NCBI GenBank assembly: GCA_026986725.1
Contig: JALSOA010000128.1
Span: forward strand, 1-64,000
Direction of reading: 5' to 3'
Length of the DNA: 64,000 bases
Source: Acidobacteriota bacterium
Lineage (GTDB): Bacteria > Acidobacteriota > Holophagae > Thermotomaculales > Thermotomaculaceae
The notes below the pieces were generated by a model. The model was not told where the DNA came from, did no database searches, and saw nothing but the letters and a program-made list of their open reading frames with translations. The position numbers and the translations under genes are program-made. Positions 27,476 to 36,094 of this stretch are shown here, piece by piece. Each line of letters opens with the position of its first letter. The first letter of the stretch is position 1.

Positions 27476-27965
27476 AAGTGTAAAATTTTCTGTATTTAAA
27501 ACCTGGGCATATTCGCTGGCAGCGGTCTTTTTTATGCTTCCCGCCTATATGCTTCCAATGATGACAACGGGAAGCCTGGGTAAAGTTGAAAGTAACACTA
27601 TTTTTTCAGGGATAGTTTATTTTTTTATACATGGCGATTATTTTGTGGCTCTGGTTATATTTGTTGCAAGCATACTTATACCCATAGTTAAAATTGTTGG
27701 GATTGTTTTTCTGTTGCTTGTCTATCACCTTGATGTTGAAGAGTTGAAATTGAAGAGCATTTACCTGTATCAGATTCTTAAGTTTATAGGGAAATGGTCA
27801 ATGCTTGATGTTTTTGTTGTTGCTTTGATGAGTTCGCTTGTTCAATACGGATTTATTGCCTTTGCAAAACCGGGGCCTGCGGTGATTCCGTTTGCCCTTG
27901 TGGTTATATGCACCATTCTTGCTACAAAAAGTTTTGATACAAAAATGTACTGGAGTAAAAGATGA
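27468..27965 (+). CDS. PqiA/LetA-like membrane protein, C-terminal half
   Basis: A 165-residue protein with about four membrane helices and the PqiA-domain pattern TWAYSLAAVFFMLPAYMLPMM plus the WSMLDVFVVALM block near the end. It lacks a zinc ribbon. The GTG at 27468 is chosen: it has AGAGGA eight bases upstream and overlaps the previous stop by eight bases, whereas the ATG at 27411 would bury 65 bases in the upstream gene. With its upstream neighbour it makes a split LetA; it overlaps the MCE gene by four bases. Confidence 0.78.
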   Translation: MDRSVKFSVFKTWAYSLAAVFFMLPAYMLPMMTTGSLGKVESNTIFSGIVYFFIHGDYFVALVIFVASILIPIVKIVGIVFLLLVYHLDVEELKLKSIYLYQILKFIGKWSMLDVFVVALMSSLVQYGFIAFAKPGPAVIPFALVVICTILATKSFDTKMYWSKR

Positions 27966-30571
27966 AACCTTTAATTAAAAAGAGATCAACTATTTATCTT
28001 ATCTGGGTTATCCCTGTTATTGCAATCATTCTTTCTGCAATTATGCTTTTTAACGAGTACTCAAAAATGGGCGAAACAGTAACAATAATTTTTAAAGATG
28101 CACGGGGTTTTAAGCAGGATGAAACCCCGATAAAGTACAGGGGAATTTTAATTGGTGTTGTGAAAGATATTGCGGTGGACCCCTATAATCTTGACAGGTT
28201 TGTAATAACGGCGAGGATAAAAAAGAGTTTTGCAAAGTATCTAACGGAAGGGGCAAGGTTCTGGAAGGTCAGTCCAAAGTTGAAACCAACTGAGTTTACC
28301 GGTTTATCCACGCTTTTTTCTGGTACATACATAGAGTTTTCTCCTGCATCAAAAGACCCTTTAAAACTCGAAACATTAAAGAAACAGAGAAAATTTAACG
28401 GTTATGAAGAGGAACCGAAAACCAATGTAACATACTTTAAACTTTTCAGTGAAGACGGCTCATTGATTGAGGGGGCTCCTGTTCTATTTAAAAATTTTAT
28501 AGTTGGAAACATAGCAAGAAAGTCACTGGAAGGAAAAGAGGTCAGGTATATTATTTCCATAGACAACAGGTTTTCTAACCTTGTAAAAGTGAACAGCCAT
28601 TTCTGGAAGATCTCTCCACTTGATATCAAGGCCTCCCTTCCGGATCTCAAGATCAGGGTTAACAATGCCTTAAACTTTTTCTTTGGTGGGATTGAGTTTG
28701 ATTCTCCAGACAATTCAACTCCTGTTTGTGAGTTAACCAATTCTTCAACTAAAAGGGCAATTTGCAACAACAAAGGGTTTTACCTTTACTCTTCAAAAAG
28801 TGAGATAGAGTATTCGAGGAAGGTAATCAAACTGGTTTTAAACCGGGCTCATCTTGTTCAATCTCCCCTTAAACTTGTTTATTACAAAGGAGAAGTCGCA
28901 GGTAAAGTGATAAATTCTACCTACAATGTGGAGAAGGATACGAGAGTTTTTTATGTCAGGATGAAAACAAGGTACCAGAAGTATTTAAAATACAGGTCTG
29001 TTTTCTGGATTGAAAGATTATCATTCAAAAACCCTTCCCTCTTTTCAATTTTAAGAGGAACCCATATCGAATTTGCTTTCTACAACGAAAAGGGCGGAAA
29101 GGGGGACACCTACAAACTACACCATCTTAAACCTTTCAAAAACGCTTTGAATATAATCCTTGATTCAAGGATGGTCCATGCTCTTTACCCTGGCGAATTA
29201 ATATTTTATGGGAACAATGTGGTTGGAGAGGTAAGAGAAGTTTTATCTGTAAACAACGCTGAAAGGTATAGAGCCGTAATTTACGATAGATACCGCTACC
29301 TCTTTAAAAAAGACGCAGTTTTTTACAAAAAAAAGAGTATAAAAGTCAATTTATCACCTGAGGGAATAGATGTTGATGTACCTTCTTTAAAATCAATACT
29401 CCTGGAGGGGCTTGAGTTTATTACTTTAGACAGGAAACCCTCGAAACACCTTTTGTTCCCGGTATTTTCAAATAGAAAACAGGCTCAAGATTACATGTTT
29501 GAAACCGGAAATGGGTTAAAAACAAAACTTATTACAGGTGACATTGAGGGTATTTACAGGGGCATGAAGATTTACTACAAAGGGCTTCCGATAGGAAAGG
29601 TCTTTCAAATTGATTACCCTGGTAAAGGCAGGTTTGTTTTAAAAGTGTTTATAGAAAAAAGATACTCTTCATTGATAAACACTTCAACCGTGTTTTACCG
29701 GGCATCCGGGATTGATGTGCATATAGGCATAAAGGGTATAGATATTAAAACAGGGCCATTGTCTTCTCTTTTAAGGGGCTGTATTTTAATAAAAAGTAAT
29801 CTGAAAAGTAATTCAAAGCCGCTAAAGAAGTACAAACTCTTTTCTAAAAAAGAACTGGAAGAAGAGAAATATGTTCAGGGATTTTTATCCATGAAAAAGG
29901 CTTATGGCATAAAAGAAAACTCTCCAGTAGTTTACCTTGGAGTGGTGGTTGGAAAGGTGAAATGTGTGAAAATCAAAAAAGATCTGGTAAAGTTAACCGT
30001 TTACATTGCGAAAAATTATTCATATCTATTAACGGACAGAGCCAGATTTTACCTTAAAACACCTGTGATCAGGGTGGGTGAGGTTAAAAACCTTTCTTCA
30101 ATCATGTCACCGTATCTTGAGGTTGCCTGCGAAAGGGGAGGGAAGCCTGTGAGAAACCTTAAACTTGCGGGGGTTAATCCCGTTGATAGTGTATTTAAAA
30201 TGGGGTTAAGAATATACCTTATAACTGACGAGATCAAAACCATTGAAGAAGGGGCCCCGGTTATGTGTAGAGGTGTAAAGATTGGAGATATAGAGGAAAT
30301 AAGGCTTTCTAAAGATGGGAAATGTGTAATTTTAAAAGCCTTTATTGAGGATAAGTTCAGGCATCTTATTACTGAACACAGCGTATTTGTTGAAGTGAAG
30401 CCCGCCGAGATGAAGTTTGGTTTCCTTTACGCTAAGGTTAACCTTAAATCCGTCAGTTCCATGATAAAAGGTGGGGTTGAGGTAATTGTCAGAGATGGAA
30501 GAACAATTAAAAGTGGTGCGAAGTTTAAACTTTACCACAATGCTAAGGAATACGAAAAAAGATCAAATTAA
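27962..30571 (+). CDS. letB: Seven-MCE-domain lipid-transport protein, LetB (YebT)-like
   Basis: An 869-residue protein with one N-terminal membrane helix (about 12-30) and seven MCE (MlaD-like) domains, beginning near residues 36, 155, 280, 392, 510, 640 and 748. Each shows a VxxxGxxxGxV strand pair and ends with a pore-lining loop such as LSTLFSGTYIEF, LFSILRGTHIEF or VSSMIKGGVEVI. E. coli LetB has seven MCE rings and is 877 residues, whereas PqiB has three, so LetB is the better match. It forms a hydrophobic tunnel across the periplasm for lipids, with LetA in the inner membrane. Confidence 0.88.
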   Translation: MKPLIKKRSTIYLIWVIPVIAIILSAIMLFNEYSKMGETVTIIFKDARGFKQDETPIKYRGILIGVVKDIAVDPYNLDRFVITARIKKSFAKYLTEGARFWKVSPKLKPTEFTGLSTLFSGTYIEFSPASKDPLKLETLKKQRKFNGYEEEPKTNVTYFKLFSEDGSLIEGAPVLFKNFIVGNIARKSLEGKEVRYIISIDNRFSNLVKVNSHFWKISPLDIKASLPDLKIRVNNALNFFFGGIEFDSPDNSTPVCELTNSSTKRAICNNKGFYLYSSKSEIEYSRKVIKLVLNRAHLVQSPLKLVYYKGEVAGKVINSTYNVEKDTRVFYVRMKTRYQKYLKYRSVFWIERLSFKNPSLFSILRGTHIEFAFYNEKGGKGDTYKLHHLKPFKNALNIILDSRMVHALYPGELIFYGNNVVGEVREVLSVNNAERYRAVIYDRYRYLFKKDAVFYKKKSIKVNLSPEGIDVDVPSLKSILLEGLEFITLDRKPSKHLLFPVFSNRKQAQDYMFETGNGLKTKLITGDIEGIYRGMKIYYKGLPIGKVFQIDYPGKGRFVLKVFIEKRYSSLINTSTVFYRASGIDVHIGIKGIDIKTGPLSSLLRGCILIKSNLKSNSKPLKKYKLFSKKELEEEKYVQGFLSMKKAYGIKENSPVVYLGVVVGKVKCVKIKKDLVKLTVYIAKNYSYLLTDRARFYLKTPVIRVGEVKNLSSIMSPYLEVACERGGKPVRNLKLAGVNPVDSVFKMGLRIYLITDEIKTIEEGAPVMCRGVKIGDIEEIRLSKDGKCVILKAFIEDKFRHLITEHSVFVEVKPAEMKFGFLYAKVNLKSVSSMIKGGVEVIVRDGRTIKSGAKFKLYHNAKEYEKRSN

Positions 30572-30592
30572 AAAATGAGTTTTTTCATTTTT
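30571..30592 (+). terminator. Weak AT-rich hairpin after letB
   Basis: An eight-bp stem AAAAATGA / TCATTTTT with a six-base loop begins at the letB stop codon. The 3' arm supplies the T tract. There is no GC clamp, so it is at best a weak terminator. Confidence 0.35.
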
Positions 30593-30679
30593 AAAAACAA
30601 AAAAGGGATACTTAAAGGGTTTTAAAAGCGGATTAAATGGTGTATAGTAAAATTGAGATGTATCTTAAAAGGAGGCAAC

Positions 30680-31354
30680 ATGAAAAGGTTTTTTTACTTG
30701 GTCTTGGTTTTTGTCCTTACTACCGGTTTGATAGGGTGCGGGGGTAAAAAGGAGGCAAAGAAAAAAGAAGAGACAAAAAAAACTCAGGTAAATCAAGAGG
30801 AGCTTGCCAGGAACCTTAAGGCCATGAAGGATTTAAAATCACAGTTTGATCAACTTCAAACAAAAAAAGAAAAAGATGACACAATTCAGAAGCTTTACAA
30901 TGCTGCTAAAAAGGTTCTTGATGTGGATCCAAACAATGCTGAGGCTAACAAAATGATGGATTTTGTTCAACTTTACTATGCACAGGGTTGGATAGAGAGG
31001 GGCAAGTATTCAAAGGCAAAAGAGATGGTTGAGAATGTACTTGAATTTTCACCAGACAATGAAGATGCCAAGAAACTATTGGAAAAGATAAACGATTGGG
31101 AATTTTTAACATACGATGAATTTAAGAAAATTAAAAAGAAAATGACAATGGAAGAAGTGCAGGCTTTAATTGGATACCCTCTTGAAAAGGTGAAACAAAA
31201 AGATAAATATGGAAGAACAGTTATAGCATGGGTTTACAGGGAACCCAATTTAAAGAAAAAGGTGGTTCTTTATTTTTCTGATAACGGGATCCTGTACTCA
31301 AAAATCTGGCCCAAAGATGTCCCAAAAAGCAAAACAGAGAAAAAAACAAAATAG
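30680..31354 (+). CDS. Lipoprotein with TPR and BamE-like domains
   Basis: A 224-residue protein with a lipoprotein signal (LIGC, Cys at residue 20) and a Lys/Glu-rich linker. Two TPR-like helix pairs follow (about 75-140, DPNNAEA and SPDNEDA). The C-terminal domain (about 145-215) has the BamE/SmpA pattern: MTMEEVQALIGYP, then VIAWVYREP and a final strand with VLYFSDNGIL. The ATG at 30680 has an AAGGAGG Shine-Dalgarno; an upstream in-frame start lacks one and would spoil the signal peptide. The combination suggests an envelope assembly or lipid-handling factor; this is inference. Confidence 0.7.
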   Translation: MKRFFYLVLVFVLTTGLIGCGGKKEAKKKEETKKTQVNQEELARNLKAMKDLKSQFDQLQTKKEKDDTIQKLYNAAKKVLDVDPNNAEANKMMDFVQLYYAQGWIERGKYSKAKEMVENVLEFSPDNEDAKKLLEKINDWEFLTYDEFKKIKKKMTMEEVQALIGYPLEKVKQKDKYGRTVIAWVYREPNLKKKVVLYFSDNGILYSKIWPKDVPKSKTEKKTK

Positions 31355-31448
31355 AACTTTTAACTTATGAAAAAAGATTTAGGGAAATATAATAACTTGA
31401 ATTTAGTTTGCTATTGTGATAAAAATTTTATGTTTGAATAAAAGATTA

Positions 31449-31492
31449 AAGGGAGGTGAGTAGAAAGTTTTTTAATCAAAAAAAGATTAAAA
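31449..31492 (+). promoter_or_regulatory. Orphan Shine-Dalgarno and hairpin in the exbB leader
   Basis: AAGGGAGGTGAG (31449-31460) is nearly a full complement of the 16S anti-Shine-Dalgarno, but no start codon lies at a usable distance; the only close one is a GTG inside it. It is followed by an eight-bp inverted repeat, TTTTAATC (31470-31477) and GATTAAAA (31485-31492). The true exbB Shine-Dalgarno (AAGGAGGT, 31515-31522) comes later. The rest of the 31355-31527 gap shows no clear promoter. Confidence 0.4.
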
Positions 31493-31527
31493 TGTTTTTC
31501 TAAACAAAAATGATAAGGAGGTAAATC

Positions 31528-32157
31528 GTGGGAGCATTTACAAATGGATTAATGGAATACATGGATAAAGGCGGACCGATTATGTATGTTCTTGCCCTTT
31601 TTTCCATTATGGCACTGGTTGTTATCATTTATAAAGGTTTTATCCTTTACAAGGCAAGGATAAACACTTCAGAGTTTCTTGGCAGGCTTAAAGCAATTTT
31701 GAGGAAAAAGAACATCAAGGCTGCTATTGATCTCTGTGAAGAGTACAGAAGCCCCATTGCATCAATCTTAAAGGCAGGGTTGCTTAAATTTGGAAGACCC
31801 CAGGAAGAGATAGAAAAAGCAATGGAAAACGCTGCAATCCACGAAATTGCAAGGCTTGAAAAGGGTCTTGGAATTCTTGCATCCGTTGCAAACCTTGCAC
31901 CGATGCTTGGCTTCCTTGGTACAGTTACCGGTATGATTCAATCTTTTGATGCTATGTCAAAATTAAATGATCCTGGAAAGGTTGCTGAAGGTATTTCTGA
32001 GGCTTTGATTACAACTGCAGGTGGTCTTATTGTTGCTGTGCCTGTTTTGATGTTTTACAACTATTACACTTCATTGATTGCAGGGTTTATAAGAGAGATA
32101 GAATCTGCATCAAATGTTTTACTGGAGACTTTCGGAGAAATAGAGTCTTTACAGTAA
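31528..32157 (+). CDS. exbB: MotA/TolQ/ExbB proton channel protein
   Basis: A 209-residue inner-membrane protein with three membrane helices, the first at about 16-38. The diagnostic TolQ/ExbB segment ANLAPMLGFLGTVTGMIQSF lies at about 127-146, and a final helix carries TTAGGLIVAVPVLMFYNYY. It forms a pentameric proton channel with ExbD and energises TonB or a Tol-type partner. The start is GTG with a strong AAGGAGGT seven bases upstream. It heads exbB-exbD-exbD-tonB. Confidence 0.9.
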   Translation: MGAFTNGLMEYMDKGGPIMYVLALFSIMALVVIIYKGFILYKARINTSEFLGRLKAILRKKNIKAAIDLCEEYRSPIASILKAGLLKFGRPQEEIEKAMENAAIHEIARLEKGLGILASVANLAPMLGFLGTVTGMIQSFDAMSKLNDPGKVAEGISEALITTAGGLIVAVPVLMFYNYYTSLIAGFIREIESASNVLLETFGEIESLQ

Positions 32158-32170
32158 GAAAGGATAAGCA

Positions 32171-32593
32171 ATGAAACTAAGAAAAACAAAAACAATTGAG
32201 GCTTACATCCCTACGGCTTCAATGGCAGACATTGCTTTCCTTCTAATTGTGTTCTTTATGATAACCACAGTTTTTCAGGTTGATAAAACTGTTCTCACAC
32301 TTCCTGCGTCTGTTGTAAGGAGTGAAGTGGTAAAAGGTTCTGCTTTTATAGTTGTAACTGAAGATGGATACATAAAGGTATCAGATGGGAAAGAGGATAC
32401 CCATCCCATTGATGCGTCGGATGTTCTGTCTTTTGCAGTTGATCTGATGTCTAAAGACCCGGAGCAGCATGTTGTTTTGAAGGCTGATAAGAGGGTTAAG
32501 TGGCATGTGATTGATAAGATATTGGAGCAATTGCAACAGGCAAGGGTTAAGAATTTACAGTTTTTGACTGAATTAAAAACCAAAGGGCAGTAA
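32171..32593 (+). CDS. exbD: ExbD/TolR family protein, first copy
   Basis: A 140-residue protein with a short cytoplasmic tail, one membrane helix (about 20-40) and a periplasmic domain. The sequence IPTASMADIAFLLIVFFMITTVF holds the essential membrane Asp (ADIAF). ExbD proteins occupy the ExbB pore and harvest the proton gradient. It has a second, similar copy immediately downstream. Confidence 0.9.
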   Translation: MKLRKTKTIEAYIPTASMADIAFLLIVFFMITTVFQVDKTVLTLPASVVRSEVVKGSAFIVVTEDGYIKVSDGKEDTHPIDASDVLSFAVDLMSKDPEQHVVLKADKRVKWHVIDKILEQLQQARVKNLQFLTELKTKGQ

Positions 32594-32605
32594 GGGAGAG
32601 TGGCT

Positions 32606-33079
32606 ATGAAATTGCAAAAAGAAAAAGAGCAGCCTGAAATCCCGACCGCATCAATGGCAGATATTGCTTTTCTTCTTATAGTTTTCTTTATGTTAACCAC
32701 AGTTATCAGTGCAACCAAAGGTATTGAGCACATTCTGCCTCAGCAGGATAAAGACCAGACAGAGCAGGTGGAGAAAGAAGAATCAATCTATATTAAAATC
32801 AATGCTGATGGCACTTATTCTGTTGACCAGAAGGAACCAAGGTCAATCAGGGATACCCAGTTTCTTTACGACTATGTTTACGGTAAGGTTTCCAGAAACT
32901 ATAAAAAACCAATAATAATCCATGTAAACCCTGAAGCAAATTACGAGGCGATGATTGCTGTGCTTGATACATTGAAGCAGGTTGAAGAGCAGGTTGCTAA
33001 AGAAGGGCGTCTGCCAGCGGATAAAGGATTGACCATAACAATCCCGACATCCTCTGATCTTGAAGCCTGGGGATATTAA
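32606..33079 (+). CDS. exbD: ExbD/TolR family protein, second copy
   Basis: A 157-residue ExbD protein. Its membrane segment, IPTASMADIAFLLIVFFML, is almost the same as that of the upstream copy, but the periplasmic domain differs and is longer. The ATG at 32606 has GGGAG seven bases upstream; a GTG at 32600 overlaps that ribosome site and is less likely. Tandem ExbD paralogues are common outside Enterobacteria and may form heterodimers in the channel (known of the family; not shown here). Confidence 0.9.
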   Translation: MKLQKEKEQPEIPTASMADIAFLLIVFFMLTTVISATKGIEHILPQQDKDQTEQVEKEESIYIKINADGTYSVDQKEPRSIRDTQFLYDYVYGKVSRNYKKPIIIHVNPEANYEAMIAVLDTLKQVEEQVAKEGRLPADKGLTITIPTSSDLEAWGY

Positions 33080-33095
33080 AAGAGCGGGGGAGATT

Positions 33096-33842
33096 ATGGC
33101 TGAAGAATTAAAAAACAATACTCCTGAGATGATCGACGATCATTCACTGATAAGTGATTATCTTGCGGAGTACAATGAGGATAAGAAGTATTTTGAGATT
33201 GCTCTGTTGATAGCGCTTATTTTTCACCTTGCTCTTGTTTGGATCAAGATGCCTGATTTTGGATCCAAGCAAATAGTTGAAGAGAAAAAGACTGAAAGAA
33301 AGGTTACAAGAATTGTTTTACCGCCTCCACCAGAGCAAAAACTTGAGCAATTGCAGATCCAGAAAAAGGTAAAAAAGATACCTATACCGGATCCAACACC
33401 TGATGAACCTGAACCGGTTGTTCCAATTGAAACAAATGTGCAGCAGGATACGCCTGAAACCCTTGATTCAGAGTACATGGTGGGGGATCTTCCTGATGAA
33501 CCTCCGGTACCAACAGGTCCTGTCAGTGAAGCAACTATAGGACTGGAAAAGCCCAAATATAATCTTAAACAGTTGATGTCGAATGTTGTTTATCCAGAAC
33601 TTGGTAAAAAGGCTGGTTTACAGGGGACAATAATTGTTCAGGCTGTTTTGAGAAAGGATGGAACTGTTGGAGATGTTAAGGTTGTTGCTGGAAATCTGAG
33701 GAATTACCCATTCTTCAGGCAGGCTGCCATTAATGCGGTGAAAAAGTTAAAATTTACTCCCGGAAAATTGAGAGGGCACCCTGTTGATGTTATTATGACA
33801 CTTACCATAAGGTTTAGATTAAAGACCAATTATTCAAGATAA
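33096..33842 (+). CDS. tonB: TonB family energy transducer
   Basis: A 248-residue protein: cytoplasmic tail, one membrane helix (about 38-55, ALLIALIFHLALVWI), a Pro/Glu-rich spacer (about 80-140) and a C-terminal TonB domain (about 160-245) with YPELGKKAGLQGTIIVQA and a final ITLTIRF-type strand. It couples the ExbB/ExbD motor to outer-membrane receptors. The ATG at 33096 has GGGGGAG just upstream; the longer frame overlaps exbD. A strong terminator follows within ten bases of the stop. Confidence 0.9.
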   Translation: MAEELKNNTPEMIDDHSLISDYLAEYNEDKKYFEIALLIALIFHLALVWIKMPDFGSKQIVEEKKTERKVTRIVLPPPPEQKLEQLQIQKKVKKIPIPDPTPDEPEPVVPIETNVQQDTPETLDSEYMVGDLPDEPPVPTGPVSEATIGLEKPKYNLKQLMSNVVYPELGKKAGLQGTIIVQAVLRKDGTVGDVKVVAGNLRNYPFFRQAAINAVKKLKFTPGKLRGHPVDVIMTLTIRFRLKTNYSR

Positions 33843-33847
33843 ATAGA

Positions 33848-33870
33848 GGCCCGCTTTTGCGGGCCCATTT
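33848..33870 (+). terminator. Rho-independent terminator after tonB
   Basis: A seven-bp GC stem GGCCCGC / GCGGGCC with a TTTT loop is followed by CATTTAT. The T tract is short, so some read-through into the DUF4388 gene 20 bases later is possible. The remaining gap is too short to hold a full promoter downstream of it. Confidence 0.8.
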
Positions 33871-33890
33871 ATCAATCTTTAGAGGTTAAC

Positions 33891-34751
33891 ATGATATTAG
33901 AGGGGAATCTTAGCGAATTAAAACTTCCGGATATATTACAACTTGCCAATATGGCAGGAGAAACATGTATCATAAATTTTATGAACAAAGATGGAGAAAA
34001 GGGAAGGGTTGTCCTTATTGATGGCAATCTTGTATATGCGAAAACGGATAATCTTGAAGGTGATGAGGCTGTTTTTGAAATAGCTATATGGCTTGAAGGT
34101 TTTTTCAAGGTGGGGAAGGTTGACAAAAGTTATCCAAAAAATGTTAAATCAAATCTTACAAGCCTTCTGATGGAAGCGGCAAGGAGGCTTGATGAATGGA
34201 GGGTTTTGTCAAAGAAGATCCCTTCACTTGGCTATTATCCGGTTTTAATTGATAACCCGAACTCTTCAAAAACACTAAACACATCAGAATTGGAAATTCT
34301 GAAATACATCGATGGCAAATCAAATATTCGGGACATAGCAAAGAAAAGTGGATTAACCCCCTTTGTGGTTGCAAAATTGGTTTACGGGTTAATTGTGAAC
34401 GGACTGGCAATGATTTCCAAACTTCCCTATGAAACATTGACCAATTATGTTCCCAGGAAAGAAACTAAGGAGGACATGCTGTCGAAGTCCCCTTTATATA
34501 TAAAAATGGTTCAATTGAAAAAGGTTGCACTGGATTTTACTGTTTCTATTCCCGGTTTTTCCGAGAAAATTGAAAATGAATTTTTAAAATCTCTAAAAAG
34601 ATTAAAACATAATCCTGCCAAAAAAAAAGTGGTGATTGATTTTGCCAATCATATTTTATTTACTCTTGCGGAGATTGAGGGAAAAGAATTTTCCAAGAAA
34701 CTTTCAGAGAGTTTTAAAGAGATCTTGAAATCAAAATCTACCAAAAAATAA
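33891..34751 (+). CDS. DUF4388 domain protein with winged-helix-like segment
   Basis: A 286-residue cytoplasmic protein. Residues 1-100 fit DUF4388 (PatA-like): LEGNLSELKLPDILQLANMA, then GRVVLIDGNLVYA and the helix AVFEIAIW. Residues 125-175 (SELEILKYIDGKSNIRDIAKKS) resemble a winged helix also seen after DUF4388 domains. These proteins are frequent in Deltaproteobacteria and Acidobacteria, often beside gliding or signalling GTPases. No partner of that kind is here; the gene heads the TPR-nuo array. Function unknown. Confidence 0.7.
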   Translation: MILEGNLSELKLPDILQLANMAGETCIINFMNKDGEKGRVVLIDGNLVYAKTDNLEGDEAVFEIAIWLEGFFKVGKVDKSYPKNVKSNLTSLLMEAARRLDEWRVLSKKIPSLGYYPVLIDNPNSSKTLNTSELEILKYIDGKSNIRDIAKKSGLTPFVVAKLVYGLIVNGLAMISKLPYETLTNYVPRKETKEDMLSKSPLYIKMVQLKKVALDFTVSIPGFSEKIENEFLKSLKRLKHNPAKKKVVIDFANHILFTLAEIEGKEFSKKLSESFKEILKSKSTKK

Positions 34752-34766
34752 AGGTGAGGTGAATCT

Positions 34767-36083
34767 ATGAAAAGAGTGCTGATTTTTTTCTTGGTTTTGG
34801 TTTTTAGTGTTAACTTTGTGAATGCTAATTACAAATTAGGCTACAAACTTTACAAACAGGGAAAGATAAGGCAGGCATTGAAAGAGTTTCAGGTCGATGC
34901 TGAAAAGTACAGTTACTGGTACTTTCCCTCTTACATGGCTGCGATGTGCTATTACAGGTTAAAGGATTATAAATCAGCACTTGAGATGCTTAGAATGGCG
35001 GAAAATGCTGCAATGAAATCTGATAAAAAAGTGGTTGAATTGCCAAAAGTGAAGGTTCTTGAAGCACAGGTTCTTGCTTCTTCTGGTAAATGCAAAGATG
35101 CTATAAGGTTGTGTTCAAAATACATTCCTCAATCCCCTGCTGAATTTCAGGCAATGTTTTACTATATCAGGGGTAAATGTGAAAATAAGTTGAAAAATTC
35201 ATCCAAAGCCGTTGTTGATTTAAAGAATGCAACGGGGATCAATCCTAAAAATCCTTCTGCCTGGTTTGAATTGGGATTGGCTTACATTCACAATAACAAC
35301 CTTGATGGTGCAATAAAGGCATTGACTAAAGCGATGCAGATTTACCCCAGATCAAAGGCAACTTACTATCTGTTGACCGATGCGCTTTTAAATAAGGGAA
35401 GAAAGGTCAGGGATGAGAAAAGCAAAAAGAGGTATTACCTGAAAGCGGTTGATGTTGCTAATAAAGGTTTAAAGTATTTCCCCGGTGACAAGAAATTGTT
35501 GCTTAATCTCGCAAATGCTTCCCTTGGAGCAAAACAGTATGCTACAGCGATAAACCTTTTTTCAAGTCTGTACAAAAAGTACCCCAATGATGGGCAGGTA
35601 CTGTTTGGCCTTGGTTCTGCATATATGGGAAACAAGGAATATAAGAAGGCTTTACCGTATCTTTTAAAGGTAAAAAACAGAATGAACAACACTTTGATAT
35701 ACAACTTCATTGCAACAGCCCAGCTTGCCATTGGAAAGAAGGAAAACAACCTTTCAAAGTGCAAAGTTGCATTAAAAACCATCAGGGAAGGATTAAGGAA
35801 ATTCCCACACGACAGGGCTTTAAAAAAGAAACTAAAGGAGGCAAACGACATTATTGCAAAGTTTGAAGAAAACATAAAAATAGAGCAGAAAAACAAACAG
35901 ATAGAGCAGGAGAATAAGAGAAAACTTGCAAACAGGATTATGACATTGAAAGGAAGGATAAGAAAGGCTGAGGAGATAAAAAGGAAAACAGGAAGGTATC
36001 CTGCAAGTTATGAGAGCGACAAGGCTGAGCTTGAAAAGGCTTTGAAAACTTACGAGAAACTTTACGGCAAATTCAGACAGTAA
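34767..36083 (+). CDS. Exported TPR-repeat protein
   Basis: A 438-residue protein with a signal peptide (residues 2-20, ending NFVNA). At least six TPR motifs span about 25-350; clear ones contain PSAWFELGLAYIHNN, ATYYLLTDALLNKG and GQVLFGLGSAYMG. The end (about 365-435) is a Lys/Glu-rich coiled coil. TPR proteins scaffold complexes, here in the periplasm. Its stop is only 11 bases before nuoA, which is unusual and suggests shared transcription with complex I; the functional link is untested. Confidence 0.75.
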   Translation: MKRVLIFFLVLVFSVNFVNANYKLGYKLYKQGKIRQALKEFQVDAEKYSYWYFPSYMAAMCYYRLKDYKSALEMLRMAENAAMKSDKKVVELPKVKVLEAQVLASSGKCKDAIRLCSKYIPQSPAEFQAMFYYIRGKCENKLKNSSKAVVDLKNATGINPKNPSAWFELGLAYIHNNNLDGAIKALTKAMQIYPRSKATYYLLTDALLNKGRKVRDEKSKKRYYLKAVDVANKGLKYFPGDKKLLLNLANASLGAKQYATAINLFSSLYKKYPNDGQVLFGLGSAYMGNKEYKKALPYLLKVKNRMNNTLIYNFIATAQLAIGKKENNLSKCKVALKTIREGLRKFPHDRALKKKLKEANDIIAKFEENIKIEQKNKQIEQENKRKLANRIMTLKGRIRKAEEIKRKTGRYPASYESDKAELEKALKTYEKLYGKFRQ

Positions 36084-36094
36084 AGGGAGACAAT

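Noticed and set aside
31412-31436. TTGTGA-containing AT-rich sequence resembling half of a Rex site
   Set aside because: The second half does not match the expected inverted TCACAA, and the site is far from nuo.
31456-31503. A 15-codon open frame starting GTG within the orphan Shine-Dalgarno
   Set aside because: The start overlaps the ribosome site itself, so initiation is not plausible.
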